From Odiellus spinosus (taxonomy: Eukaryota > Arthropoda > Arachnida > Opiliones > Phalangiidae): a stretch of DNA of 64,000 bases. This document shows, piece after piece, positions 24,901 to 39,900 of this stretch. The first letter of the stretch is position 1. Each line of letters starts with the position of its first letter. A model generated the notes under the pieces. The model saw only the letters and a program-made list of their open reading frames with translations. It had not been told where the DNA came from and ran no database searches. The translations under genes were made by a program, and so were the position numbers. The DNA is taken from contig OY987227.1 in NCBI GenBank assembly GCA_963920705.1, forward strand, positions 13,867,602 to 13,931,601. The letters run 5' to 3'.

Positions 24901-27900
24901 TCTAAGTTTGCCGTTGTGAGATGAGGTCAATAAATAAAAAGTCGCCGTATTACGAAAGGCCATGATGATACCAAATGCTAAGCCTATCTCTCGATGTTCT
25001 TAATGCCTTCAATTTTTTCTTGATGTAATAGTGTCAGGGTAACTTCGCAAGAATTAATAGTATACAATGGTTGATTCCTTCTGGAATTAACTATAGATAT
25101 CCTACTATATTGAAACCTAATTTAAACATTTCATGATCCCTTTATGAGCGGAGACAAAGTACTAAATGTGCCGGCCAAATCCAATTCGATGAAAAAGATG
25201 ATCCAATTGAACATCGAATAAAAAGATTGATAAAACGATATCAAACCAATAACCATGGAAATTAAGGATTAATTTAATCATATAGAAATTCTAGATACTA
25301 AAGCTCCGTTGATAAGAATCCTAACGAATCTTTAGTAGATTGAATACGATTTGATAGCTTGTCAAGATATTCGATAAAAATGATTTCCCTCCTTCAACTA
25401 CTACAATATCTCTTCCGAAATATATATTTTTTTCTCCAGTGACGGCGTTGCTACGGTAACCGAGGCGGAAAAATTATTCATAAGCTCCATACTACCACAG
25501 ACAAACCTTTTTTTTTTTTTTTTTTCACACCAAGAATAAATGGAAATGAAATCTCACTCGGGATAAAAAAAGTCTCAGCTTAAAAAGATATTTTCTACTT
25601 GGATGGTGAAAAAAGTAGATTCGTTTCAAAAGTTCTTTTATAAAGTTCCTTTGAAAAAAAATAAAAATAAAATAAAATAACGTTTGGATGTGAATAAATT
25701 ACAGCTACGGTACATTAACTTTTAACATACACAAGTATCACTTTATTGGGGAACTCTTGAACAAATTGAAACAAAGGAATTATTACGAGACAACGAATTT
25801 CTTACAGGAAAAATGATAATCAAATCAATACCACATGGAAATGACAAAGCTAGGCTCCCTTTATCTCTAAGCAAATAAATTATGAAGAATAATTAACTAT
25901 AGAGAAACAACTAATCATTTTTTATATAGTTACAATCTTGTACATTCGCAAAACCATCGGTATGAATAAATATATACCGATATATTAGCATAAGCGTGTA
26001 ATACATATATAGATAATAGTTAGGGTTAATTTCGAAACTCTATTACCATCACCTTTCGGACTACATGAGAACAAGTGAAGGAAATGAGAAGCTGATTAGA
26101 CCAACTCGATAAAAAAAAAGACAATCCATTGAACTTGTTGCATAATAACTGTTCGCCTAAAGAGTGGATTTAGAAAGCGTTTACTGTATACTATCTCTCC
26201 TTTCCTCAGCATCAGTTCGTAGCTATAAACAAAATGAACTACCGGTCAAATTCAGGTTGAAATTTCATCGAGTACAAAGTTAAGAGGGGCACTATCTTAC
26301 GTCGATATGACCATGACGTAAGTACGAATTTATCCTTGCCCCTGCTGAAACTTTAACCCGATTAGGACTGTAGGCCCTAATATAAAAGCGGATATGAAGA
26401 GAACCGGGGGGGGGGAGCAACAACTTGCCACCTACGCCCAAACAAAAGAGCAAAGTTCAAAGGTGAAGTTACAGGGTATAGAAACTTTCGGCGTTAATTA
26501 TTAAGGCAACGGCGCGCCGAAATTTAAATTAACACAATGTTGGCCATCCCTATAAATTTAATTTCCGTAAACAGTATACACGGTTTAATTTTAGTTCTTC
26601 TGAATTATTAAGTAGACAAATTGACGTCTAATTTGGGGAACTTTACATAGAATGTCAAAGGTCAAAAACTACTCTTCTTCCCCAAGGGGGGGGGGGGGGT
26701 CGTTTCCTTCTTTTTCCTGTCATCCAATCGGGCGTCCAAATGGAGCTTCCGGCCGATAAATTTTGCTCTTAATAAGAGAAGAATTTAAAGAAAACCCTCA
26801 AGATGTGAAGCCTTCCGAATTTCTGGCTGTAAACATCGTTCAAAAAAATAAAACTGTTGGAAAAAAGCGGTAAATTCCTAAGCCCTACACTACCCCCTAA
26901 AATTCTTTCCCGACACGTGTTTGGAAACGAATCAAGCGCGGAGAGCGAGAATTCTATTATATTTCTTTCCCTAAAAAGTATTTGCATATCGATTTGGAAA
27001 TTTGGAGAAAGTTACGTAAGACTTACGTCATTCGAAAACGACTGAAAGAATCGCTAAGAATAAACAAATGCTTTGATGGTTTGTTATCTTAAAGTACAAG
27101 TGCCCGTTTGAAGAAAGATTACTCAAACTATTTGATTAATTAATTAATTTTGTATATAGATAATGAACCCCAATTACTCTAGAGGCCACAAGTATTCCGA
27201 TAAATTATCCTCTAACCTATTTAAAACAAAATGACTATTTGGGAACTCCAAACTCAGGTTTATTTACCACCTGGTTATCCATTACTCCATATATACTCTA
27301 ACTCTACTCATAAGTGAAGAGTGAAGGATGGATATGGGAGCCTGTAACAAAAACTTGCTGTCAGGGATAGCCTTCGTTACTCCCGCGACGCGAAAGAGGC
27401 TTGGTGGACCAACTACGATCGATTGATAGAGTAAAGCTTGCAAGCTCAGATTTCGGCTCATCTTGGGTATATAGGTGTGATGTCCAACCAGCGTTATCGA
27501 CACCAAGAGATCTATTATTTATTACGAGGGTTTATTACCAGTTGACGTGATATCTAAAACTTTAAAAATCAAGGGACCCATCAAATTTCTATTGCCTATT
27601 TATGCAAATATGTCCAGTTTCAATATTGGTTGACGAGATTCCGGATTTTTATCTAAAAATTAGGAATACGTTAACAATTCTCTACAAAGTTTCATCGTAC
27701 TATATATATATATAGTCTCTTGGGCTGGAGTGAATTAAAATCAGGGTCAGACTTACACCACCTCAGTTATAAACTTATAGTACCGCGAACCGTTTTACAC
27801 CCTCTCAGAAAAATTGATTTTTCTCTTAGAAACTCAGTTTATCCCCGTCTCCCGTTTCCAAAGTTCAAAGGGTCGGGATATATCCACCGTTTCCACCCTT

Positions 27901-30900
27901 TCGTTCCAACATCGCGGCTATGAAAATACAATATTTTATTTCGCCTCAAAACTATACGCGTCCAATCCCTTAAGGATTTTCGCAGCCGGCAAACGTAAGA
28001 ATCGAAATCAACGTTACTGTTGTAAACTACAATAAAAGAGTCAGTTGCTTTTCATATATCCTTAATCGATATTCTTTTCATAGCAAGACCTAAACGAGTG
28101 GCGAACCTATCGTAGCCTTTGGTTTTTGTGACGGGTTAAGCTTGATAATAATAAAAAGAAAATAGCTTCGGTAATACCGACACAAAACGATTAAATAGCG
28201 AGTAACTTTTTCTTTTGTTATTTTTTTTTTCTACACAATCACGGTAAAATAAAGATCGAAAAGAGACAGCTTGGGAAACATAGCCACATTCACACTAGAA
28301 AATAGAAACCCATTATCAATTTTTAATTATTGATCTAAGATAAACTTGGGTCATTCCAGTTTTTCAATGACTATTTACATTAATTCAAGACTAAATAACT
28401 TAATTTACCACTTTTCGAAACGCAATTTGTTTTAATAAGAATTTGTAAAAAATTAAAACTAAAACTGTAGTTTCATCGTATGAAACTAAGGTAGAAATTG
28501 GTTAAAAGGTATTTTTTTAAAATATACTTTGCTTCGAAATAGAAGACATGTTTGCTAAGTAAAACATTCAGGAAGTGCCTCTGAATTGTACAAAGAAAAC
28601 CTTTCAAAGTAGAAAAATAACTGATATTAAATTTAAAACCTGACTCTGACATTTTGTCTATTTTTCCACTCATTTTTCGAGGTATTAATGGTTCCAAAAG
28701 AACTTTTAACCACTGAAAGCTTCAAGCATTAGTAGTGTGAACGGAACTATTTAGAGTCTAAATCGGTTGACCAATCAAGCCAAGAATCAATTAAGTATCT
28801 AAGAGTTACCGCTTTCTTTTTCCGAATGAAAAAAAAAAAAAAAAAAAAAAAAAAGTGAACTCGCATTTATGCAATTGGAACTGCGCGAATAACGATTGCG
28901 AAACGATTGCCAAATTTGCGGAGCTTACAAATTTAGATTTCTCAAGCGCGCGTAACGTTGAAGTTTTCCAATATGTTCTTGCCAATAAACGTCTACAAGT
29001 TTTTCGTAGAAACGTTAAACTTTTCTTATGTTATTTAGCAAAGCTACACGTGTACAAAATTGATGTACACTAGCTATACTGAGAGTGAAAAATAGCTCTA
29101 TTTATAAGCAAGAGGTCTACTGGGTATCTTTTTCGAGGGAAGTTCACTAAGCCTACTCTTCCCCCCAATACGTGGTTCAACATCTTTCGCTAATCCGCCC
29201 AAGTTGTACCATTTTGAAAACTCTTCTTGAAAAAAGTATCTAGACATAATTTTCTCTCGTCTTGAAAGCGTTTTTCCCGGCGCTCTGCCTCCCTTCGGTA
29301 TTTTATCACATTGAGGTTTTTGGGTGGGGAAGAGAATCTGGCTTGCGTTTTATGATTGTATATAGGACAGCAAAACTGTGTCTTCTTCAGCAACGAAAAA
29401 ATAAAAGATATTTACTCCTAGGAGTTCTCCGTTTCTCAAACGAAATCTAGACAAGCGGGTCGGTGGAGGGAAAAAAAGGACGGTTTGTTTAAAAGAAAGC
29501 CAAGGTTAGGACAAAATAATAGCGTGTTTCCTCTCTTTATCCGAGCACTGACACTCGACTATCGCGAACCATCAAACCATCATAGTTTTCTAGTACGTCA
29601 TGTCCCGGATGAGAATACCAAAGCCACCGCAACCACAACAATTTAAAAAAAAAATCGATTACCGTTGAACCGTGATATGTTTCAGGACATAATGGACTCT
29701 CTAACACAGAACCTTATACTTTTGTTTCTCATAAGTTAAAGATATTGATTTTTAGTAAAAACCGAACAAGTAAAGGTAACTTGAACACGTGATCAAAGCG
29801 TGGGAAAAGCTAAGTAGTTTCACGTGTAAGTTATCGTTTTGAGAAGAATTTGTCAACCTATAACGTGACGACCATTTAATTAAGATGTCATGTTTTGCGA
29901 ACAAACAGCAATAAAATGATAACTATTTGAGTTTTTGCCCCGACCTTCTTTATTTGGCCAAGTTTTTTCATTGTGCAAATAGTTTTTATTTAAATCTTCC
30001 AACTATCAGGAAGGTTATAGACTCCATAATAAATTATCGCTAATTTTGGTCAGACAGAGCAAAAGATATTGTATCCCTATAAACAAGAATCCATTCAGGT
30101 TCCATAAGAATATGGGAGGGCCGCGATTAAATAACCATCCTCCCAAACTTTGTAGCAAAAGTTCGTCTGCTTCGAATCGATTTTTCAAGTAAATCGCTCC
30201 TGACATTATATTATTAACCCGCGCCACTAACGACCTGGACATAATATTTTGGGTAATAAAAATGGAGCCGACCGAAAAAAGATCTAAGCGTACAAATGTT
30301 GCGAAAATTGCAGACGAACTTTTGTTACAAAGTTTGGGAGGATGGTACCAGAGGCTAAAGCTATGTTCCCATATTCTTATGGAACCTGAATGGATTCTTG
30401 CTATAAAGTGTAGACAAATATCCGAGTTTAATTTCTCACGATAATAATTTATTTGTACCATAAAATCCTACTATTAATAGTATATAATCGCTCGCTATAG
30501 TATACGATAAAAGCTTTTAGACATCGGAAACTGGGTCATTCCAAAAATTCTAAAAATTCCACCTAAGATTGAAAGCGAGATTTTAAAATAACAGCGACCA
30601 AACTCCCGACAATTTTCCTTCTTGACTACTACTAAATAGTCTATTTCTAGGTGGTGTAAAAAGTCGAAAAAAACTTTAAATCCCTATAGTCCAGCTTGCT
30701 CTCGAACCTAAGGAGAAAGAACGACCAGCGACGGAAGAAAAGAAACCAGGGGGAGAGGAAAAGATGGGAAAAAACCTTCCTGAATGGAGAGCTAGAGAGG
30801 AACATCATCCTCATCCCGTGGAAGTCCCTCTCCCCCATCTTCCTTAGACAGAAGGGGGAGAGAGCCGGATGAGGAAGAGGTCGGTGATGGAGAATAAGCG

Positions 30901-33900
30901 AGGGAAGGGAGGGCGAGAAGAGTGGTGGACTGTAGAGTTGAATACGGGGTAGATGATATAGCATGCGTCACGCTTCGATCCAACTTCTTCCCTTCGCCAC
31001 CCTTACCCTCTTCTCTTTTGGAGTCTTTCTAACTCCCTTACCTCGTCGGCATCTCGTACAGACCAAGTCTTGCCTCTAACTCACGCACCCCCGCAAATAT
31101 CTCTCTTCTTTCCGAAAAACTCGTGACCATTTTGATTTTCCTTCGTTTTATAAGCGCGGATGGACTACGGCCAAATATTTTTAAAGGGATTATGAATGTT
31201 ATATATTATTATTTATGCCCCTATGATTATCGCGTACTTGATTTCTTAAATTAGGCTTAATAACTTTATCTTGGTCATAGTTTACGTTTTAGACGATGGC
31301 CCGCGATCAAAGGGATTGTGAAAGATTTGTCCTTTGTAAAAAATTATAATCTAAGGTTTCAATAATATAAGCTTTCATTCTAGAATAAACATGGCTTAAG
31401 TCAATTCATAAACCGAAGCCAAAAAACATTTTTAAAATTTAACGACCGATCTTTGTTTCTAAATGCTATCTCTACAATTTTATTTCATTGTCCCTTTAGA
31501 GCAGCGAGTTACAGACGATTGAATGCTTTTCGTCGAGCAACGTTACGCGTAAAATAAATATATGCAAGATAAAATGACATATCATAAAATAGGTACAAGC
31601 TGCAAGGGTCGCGTATGCATACATATATGCATATACGTATGACGTACAATAGTTTTGGCGTTTTTATTTCATTTTATTTTTATTTTGTAGGGGTATGTAT
31701 ACCTTCCGCCCTCAATTTATATTTTTTTGCTGGTGCGGGATTTTCATTCGTTCGTTGAAGCGCGTTGCTCGCTAGATTCAATATTCTAGTTTCCTTCTCT
31801 TATGCCTAACCAATCGACTAAGCGATGCTATACTACGGCTAGCTAGGTATGTAGGTAGGCTACGAAGCGCCCAACCGTTTCACAACGAGTAATAACAATA
31901 TAAATACAGTCAGAAGAGGAAAAGAAGAGGTTTGAGAGAAGGCAAAAATGGGGCCGGACGGAGTAGGCGTTGGGTGCGACAGAAAACGTTTAAAATTCAA
32001 TTACCCCCTAAAAGTAAATCGAAACATCAAGAAAAAAAAAAAAAAAACTTCGATGAACTCAATTTTTTTCAAGGAGAGCGTTGAGTGAAAGAGATGAGAT
32101 AGAAATTCTACTAAAGTGAAGAGTAGTTTACATAAATCTACAAGCGAAATTGTTTTTTAAAGTGATTCTGTGACAGATTTCTCATCTAAACCAAATGAAA
32201 CAAATTCTCAAATTTCATATACAGAGAGATCGTTACAAAACACTCAAATATATAATTGGCAACTTTGAAATTTTGGGGCCCCCAAAAAACCAAGACACTC
32301 TACAGTGATCACTATAACCAATAACTAAATTAAGCCCGTAAGAACATTGAACTTCAGTCAACGCATTCGACTACTTTATCGTAAAACGGCGTCCGCTTAT
32401 TTATTGGCACCGCCTCGCCACGGTCAACTTAAATTAGCTCTTCTGTCGATCATCTAATTAAACTGGCTGTGGATGAGACTAAACAAAGTTATAAACATGC
32501 GCCGTTTTACGAAAAGTATTTGATACAGAGGCTAAAGCTACCTCTCTCAAGGTTCTTAGGTGATTCAACTCGTTCTTTCTTTTCGATAAATAAGTTGATT
32601 TGGTTGCTTTTACGCGCTCTCTTTCGTGAAAGTACTTAATCCCGATAGTCCTGCCAAGGAGGATAAAAAAGGGGGCCTATTTAGCCTTTGAGTGGTATAA
32701 ATTGATTTTTTACTGGTGGATTAGGGCTATTTAAACGAAAAGGAATCGATAAAAAAATCACTTGTTAGGTTGCATTCTCCCTTTAAGAGAGTTTTCATTT
32801 ACTCTTCAGGTAGTACTACAGTGTCATCAGGTTTACCACCAAGAATAATACCGAATTATCCTCCTTAATCCTACTATTAATTTTAAACTAATCATTTAAT
32901 CAAGTTTAACCCGGGTTTTACAAGTCCTCATGCGTAAAGTTTTTAATATATATATGAATATTTTTAGAATTTAATTTTTCAAGTTTCTTATATAGGCGTC
33001 AACCCAAAGATGTGAAATTTTTAATAATATGTTTCAAATAGTATGAAGAAAAAAAATAAAATAAAATATAATCCATATAGATAGATCTTCGATCAAAATG
33101 TTGACATTATCACTTTTAGAACCGCCTGAACTACCGGGGATTCAACGAGGCGTGACATTGTTAGATAAACCGTGGTAATTTTTTTTATACTATTTTACAT
33201 TTCAAAAGAAATTACCGAAAGGCCGCTAAAATATAAAACCGCAACACTTGCAACGAAAATTCTTATCTTAATTAACGATCCAAAATTAATCTTGAGTAGG
33301 AAACGATAATTAAAGGGAAAATATGAGTTAAAAATAAAAGCTATTTTCGGAATAATATCGTGTCCAAAAAAGTATTCGAGAAATCTCAATTATTAGACAG
33401 GTTTTTGGTGTTGAAATTAATGAAATTATTTTATAAATAATAAACAATTATTTTCTAACAACGGGCACCTATCTTAATAGATAAAGGTGAGTAATACGCT
33501 AGTCAGACGAGGCGTAATTAGCCCGGTTAAATCAAATTTAATCGAGGTTTACATAGCCTTCTTAGTTCAATAAACCTCGGTTAAATCTGATTAAACCTCG
33601 GTTAATTATGCCTCGTCTGAAGAGGGTATTATTAACTCGTAAGTTTTGTAATACCCTCTTCAGACGAGGCGTAATTAGCCATGGTTTAATCAGATTTAAC
33701 CGAGGTTTACATAGCCTTCTCAGTTCAATGAACCTCGGTTAATTATGCCTCATCTGAAGAGGGTATTACGGCAAACCCTAACCTAACCCAACTTCAGGAC
33801 TTAAATTAAGCACTAAATTGTCGCCTAAAAAATGGAAATATTATTTAATTACTAATTTTGTGTATAGATTTTGATGATGAATTCAAAAGAAAGCTCTATA

Positions 33901-36900
33901 GTTTCCCTTTAAACTTTATATAAACCAATGAAGCGACTAAAATATGTTGGTAGGAAGTCTCCACATGTGGAGAGTAGTTCAACAAAAACTATTTTCATTC
34001 CTTTTAGATTTAACATAATGTATTAATACGCCACTGATGACCCTAGAGTACAATCTGATCTTATATGGAAACTGTATATGAATAATCGTGATTCCGGGCT
34101 CAGTGTTTTCTCAACATGAATGTAAGACAGACCAAATTAACCTACAGCTCAATGTTCTTTAATTAGCAGGAAAAAATACTAGTTAATTGTTATATTTAAT
34201 TTTGAATTTTATGATTAAAATGCCAAAAAATACTGAAAGTATGATTTTCTAGAGAATGGTTGAATATGTATTTCGAAAAGTTTTTTTTTAATTTATTTTG
34301 TTCATTAAAGATCATTTAGTCTTTTGATCGCGAGATTTCAATTTCATTCATTAAAATCATTACCGTAGTATCTAAAATTAAGCTCCAATGATAGGCTATC
34401 ATTTCCCACTAGAAATGTCCACGCGGGAATCTTTTTAAGCCCATTCATGGTGTAGAACACGCATTCATAAATCGGCCGATTTTTAGATTTTGTTTCTACG
34501 TTGATTAGTCACGGAGTAATTTTCGTTTGGACACGCTATGTTTATGCTTATCCGGTACTAGAAATCAAGCCGGCTAATGCTATTTTGAATTTTTCCTAGA
34601 ATATACCGCTTCAAAGGGATAATTACACCAAAACGAATCAAAATCTACAACTGCTTCGATTTATATGGAGTTCAACACGAATGGAATTAAAAGATTCGAG
34701 CAGAAATTTCTAGTTAGAATTTAAGCCTATAATCGGAGATTAATCTTAGTAAGGCAATTAATAAAATTATAATACCACGACCATTTTTGGACTTTTGCTC
34801 GATTTCTATCGAATGGCGAAACACTTTTTCGAGTGTCGAAACAGAATTTTATGATCTTAAAATAATATACGGAATGTCTACTTTCTAATGGTACAATCAG
34901 TTTATGTCTAGGAGGTCGCTGAGAAAAGTTACGGCGATTTTAATTTTAATATAGGGCTCATTTTTGGACGTTTGCTCGATTTATATAGAGTGGCGAAACA
35001 CCTTTTTCGAGTGTCGAAACAGAATTTTATGATCTTAAAATAATATACGGAATGTCTACTTTCTAAAGGTGCAAGCGATTTATGTCTATGATGTCGCGGA
35101 GAAAAGTTACGGCCATTTTCATTTTAATATAGGGCTAATTTTTGGACTTTTGCTCGATTTCCATCGAGTGGCGAAACATAATTTTATGATCATAAAATAA
35201 CATAAATAATCATCTAATTTAAGCAATGCTCATTAACCTATTTATTTTAAACAGCCCGCACCCTCATTTAAAATTTTGGGCGTCAGCGCATCAAAATAAA
35301 AGTTAGCAGGATACCCAAAGGCTAAAGGCCATCTTTGAAACTTACTCTTTTAAACGAGTTTAACTGCGTTAATAAATTCCTACGATGCGAAAACCCTCAG
35401 GAAATAGTGTAATATCGAGCAAAGTAGCTAGAGTTAATAGTCGAAGAGACGTCGCCGAACTTGGTCTAGAATATTGCACTGGTAAAGGGAAACTATAAGC
35501 GTTTTATGTTCTCATTTTACAAAAATTAATTGTATTTGAAACATTTCTAGAATTAATTTGAGTTTAGCTCTAAATTTCGGACTACGGTGGAAACTAAGTC
35601 ATTTGATTAGCTACAATTTGTTATTACAAACTTTATTAAGTGTTAAAAGTAACGAGAAACGTTTGAAAGGTTTCAAAACGTTGTTAAGCGTATTTTGAAA
35701 ACACCAAAAAGATGTTCCATTTTACTCTAGTAGTTTTCCTTTGAATAATAAATCATTTTTTTTACTTCGAGGTAGATTGATATACAAGAGAGGGAGTGGA
35801 AATATTATATAGAAATCGAGCTATATAGTGACTATAGCTATAAAAACTCCAGTCGAGGCGAAGCGGAGAGACTTCTCTTTCGTATCAATCTACAGATTAA
35901 ACGAAAAGGGGAGTAAATCTATATTTAGCAACCGATAGACAAATATAGATTGATTTTTTTCTCTCTCGACTCGCTTCTCGTAGAACTCCAAATGTTAAAA
36001 GGCGAGCGAGCGGAAATGTTTAATTTCGATGTCTAATTGGAAAGTTCTTAGAGATAAGCATCGATAAACAAAAACTAATGGGATCGAACTATATCAATAT
36101 ATCAAAGTATAGAACTATATTAAGACGTCATAATGTTATTTCTAATCAATTTATTTTCTTAGAATTAAAAGCGTCAGTTTGGAAAAACGGAGTTTTAAAC
36201 AGAAATGATTCTTTAAAAGAAAAAAGGGTAAGTTGAAAATAATCTTATCAAGCTTGTCAAATAATTCTAATCCAATAACGAGGCATTGGAATTAATTTAA
36301 GGTAATTAATTAAAAAATCCTATATTTTCCATTAAAAATGTCATAATTACTTTCAGGTTTTTCCCTAACAATGACCCCGAGGGGGGCAGACACTCGCGAA
36401 CTCAGGTGTATAAAGTTTTTGAACTCTATGCACTATCAAAGGTGAACTCAGAGTTCTTAAGAGTTCGAACTCAATGCACTGTCAAAGCTGAACCCAGTGA
36501 ACTCAGGTGTACAGTGAATTCAAGAGTGTCGGACCCCTCGCAATGACTTGTACACACCAAATGATTTAACTATAGGCCGACTTCTATTTCTTCCATTATT
36601 TTACTAGGCAAAAGAATTCTCCGATTTTTGGTCCCATTTTCATTTTGCTTGGAGTTATTCATATATTCACCGAAACTTGACACTCATAACTATACAATGT
36701 CTCTATAGGAAATGCACAGGCAGATTGATTCGAGATACTCTAGCGGGTGTAGTCGGTGTAAATAGTGAAATCGGAAGCGCCACTCTTTGGAGTAATTTCT
36801 GAGTTGGGAGGGAAGACAATATAGCCAAGCGCGGCCCGCGTAAATTCCGTCCCTCTAACCAGACTCAAAATACCGAGGAAGAGTCCAAATAACTCGAGCC

Positions 36901-39900
36901 AGGGAGGGGTGATGACTTTTTTGCTAGTTTTAAATGATGGGCTAGTATCTTTACCTAATAGTATTAAGCTATAGGGCGTTGTTTACTTTTCTGCAATAAA
37001 TGATAAACTTTTGGTATTACTGTAATAGCAAATAGGTATTTAGATTTTTTTTTATCCATGCTCCCTTTAACCCTTGGAATAAACACGTTAGAAATAGGAC
37101 GTAATTACTTGGATTGCAAAGCAAACTCACAAAGCAACTTATAAAAGATCTTTTCAGAAGTGGGAACCATTTTAAGCGTGTCTAAAAGCTTTTTCCTAGA
37201 GTAAATTAAACGATGGCGCCAAAAGATGAGGCGAAAAGGGGTTTACTGATATAGCCTCTTGTACAAAGATTTCAAACACTCCCTTTCTAAATCAAGTCCG
37301 CGTCTCTATTCATTCAATTAACGCGAATATTCTGTCTCTTTAAATAGAAATGAAGATTTCATTTCGTATTTGCAGTACGCGTAAAATTAGGCTAGCTATT
37401 TTTCTTTACTCGGTTATAAATAGGATCCTAGCTTTGGGGTGTTCTGCCAATTGAAGTTGAAATTAATTAAAAACGAAAAAAATATGAGATGAGGCGATTT
37501 AATTGGCCAGTTCTTTTAATAGTTAGTTCAAAAGATGGGATAGCTCGCTTTTTCTTTTTCTTCAGAGTTAATCTGTTTATAATTAGAAAAAAGTCTAATT
37601 AAGATTTTAATTAAACGATAATAAACGACAAAATTAAGTCTTTTAAAAATAACGTAGTTCATACAGCTATTCAAATTATTCAAATATTTTCTTTCATATT
37701 AGTGAAAAATAAAACTTATTACGTTTCGATCCCACGCTTAGACACCCATAAATTTAAAGAACAACTGTCATGAAAATGTCAGTTTCATTTTGTCACTTGG
37801 AAAGATTTCGCAATTCCAGAAACTCCGGTTTTGAACGTTATTGATTTAATTTTAAAGGGAGACTTTGACCTAAAAATGGAACAGTTTTTGAATTTATTTT
37901 CCGAATCACTATGTCAAAAAACGTATTCGAGAATTTTTTCACAATTATTAGATACGTTTTTGGTGTTTTAATTAATTTCTAAAGTTTGGTTAATTTTGAA
38001 AAAGTATAAGCTGGGGCCCAATCATATTATTTCAGCCTTTAATATCACTTGTAGTGTATTAACATTAAGACAATAGGCCGGAGTTTGATGCCCAAGACCT
38101 TGGACGTCAATCGCCGGCCTATTCTTTTAATGTTAGGGCATTACAAGCCTTGTCTGAAATAATATGATTGAGCCGAATTTATATTTACTTTTATTCAAAA
38201 TTTACCAAAACTTTAGGAATTAATTTAAACACCTAAAACGTGTCTAATAATTGTGAAAAAAATTCTCGAATACGTTGTTTGGCATGGTGAACCGAAAATA
38301 AAATCGAAAGAGGTTCCATTTTTAGCTTCAAGTTTCCGTTTAAAGGGAGAATGGAACCTAACAACAAGTGATTATTTATCGAATCCCTTTAAAGCTCTCT
38401 GGTGAAAGCGATTTGATATGTTAAAATTATTTCTCATAGTATTACATCGTGAGAGTTGAACTTTAATGAAAGTGTAGTGCCGATGGCACAAGGCAGCTGC
38501 TTTTTAATGGAAAATACCCCAAAACAACAATGAAAGAGGGGAAACCGAGACTTACACTCTTTTATCAAAGGTGGGGTTTGAAATTGAGTTCCCGAACCCC
38601 AACTGTGGAACACAATAACAAGAGCAACAATATCCCGGGGATGCGATTTTTTTTGACATATTTGTGAAGATCTCTTATATACGTCCTCTTTCCATAAATA
38701 AAAATGTTTTAATCTCCCTGCAGACTGTGCAGGTTGGGGAAACTTACTGGTTGTTCAACTACACCCTTGGCAATAACCCAGTAATGGCAGTTCATTGCCT
38801 TTCACTTATTCTGGAACCGCGCGACAAAGTAGTAAAGATTTATTACAGGGCCAAGTGTCAAGTTAGTGAGCTAACGAGTTAGACTTACTGGGGATACTAG
38901 AAGGATCAAGAATAAACTCGTAATAAGAGAAATTTATGGGAAATATAGTTGGTTGATCATATATTATCATAATTCAGCCGCAACACCCCAAAAAGTTAAA
39001 CCTATAATTGGGACCAATTTCCACTTAGAGCGTTGACCAATAAACAAATTCTAACTACTCAAATAACGACAATTCCAGGAATCTAACTGGTTTTCAAAAT
39101 TCCCCATGGATTCCAGTTAAAACTACTTTAAATTGATTTTTGGCTTCATATTTGTTTGTTATGTTTTTTTTTACTAGTGGATATGGAACATTTAAAAGTT
39201 GCGGAATCGGGCTATAAACTACCTTCATAACTTCCCAGTAAAGATTGCAAAATCAAAAATATATTCCAAAACTAATTTAGGCTTAACTTTTCCCCCTTCT
39301 CCCGCACCAGAGAGCAATGTAACTACCATGTGAACGAAACTTAATGTAACATATTTTTGGATCGTAATTGATTCTTTTGTCTCAACGAAAGCCCTCAAGC
39401 ACCTGCGGTATATATTGATCACGAACTACGTATGATTGATTGAGGCCATTATTTCCTAAGCCTAATCTGAAATGCATTCTTTGGGATAAAGAAAAAAAGA
39501 AACGAAGCGAGATAAGAAGGCGCCGCGTTGTTTATCGGAAGTTTAAAGCATTTCTTCGTCATTTAACAATCGAAAAATGACATTTAGATTCCGTAATAAG
39601 TCGTAGTTGATAAACTAAATCTGTAGACTAGAAATTCAGAATATATTATTCTAATTTCGAAATATGTGTAGTCTTTAGTGATATTTTGGATATAGAAGCA
39701 ACAGTATACCGATAATACAACTGAACTGAAAGCGACTGATCTTCTTAACCTTGACCTTTATCTACCAACAATCGCGCAGAGGCAAATTCACCACATTACC
39801 AAAATTAAACAAACAAGACTAACGAATCAAGTTTGGTTCATAATTGAACAATTAATCCAGAAAATTGAATATTATGACAAGCCTATTTCATAATTGTAAA

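Noticed and set aside
28281-28750. Possible family 2 element from its CACATTCACACT and AGTGTGAACGG ends
   Set aside because: The ends fit loosely, but the interiors do not pair and no target duplication is visible.
30015-30461. 148-codon open frame on the minus strand
   Set aside because: It coincides with the inverted repeat at 30074-30407, has no family resemblance, and a mirror frame exists on the other strand.
30647-30964. 105-codon minus frame in the GC-rich island
   Set aside because: Serine/proline/leucine low-complexity reading of purine-rich DNA, with no splice or family support.
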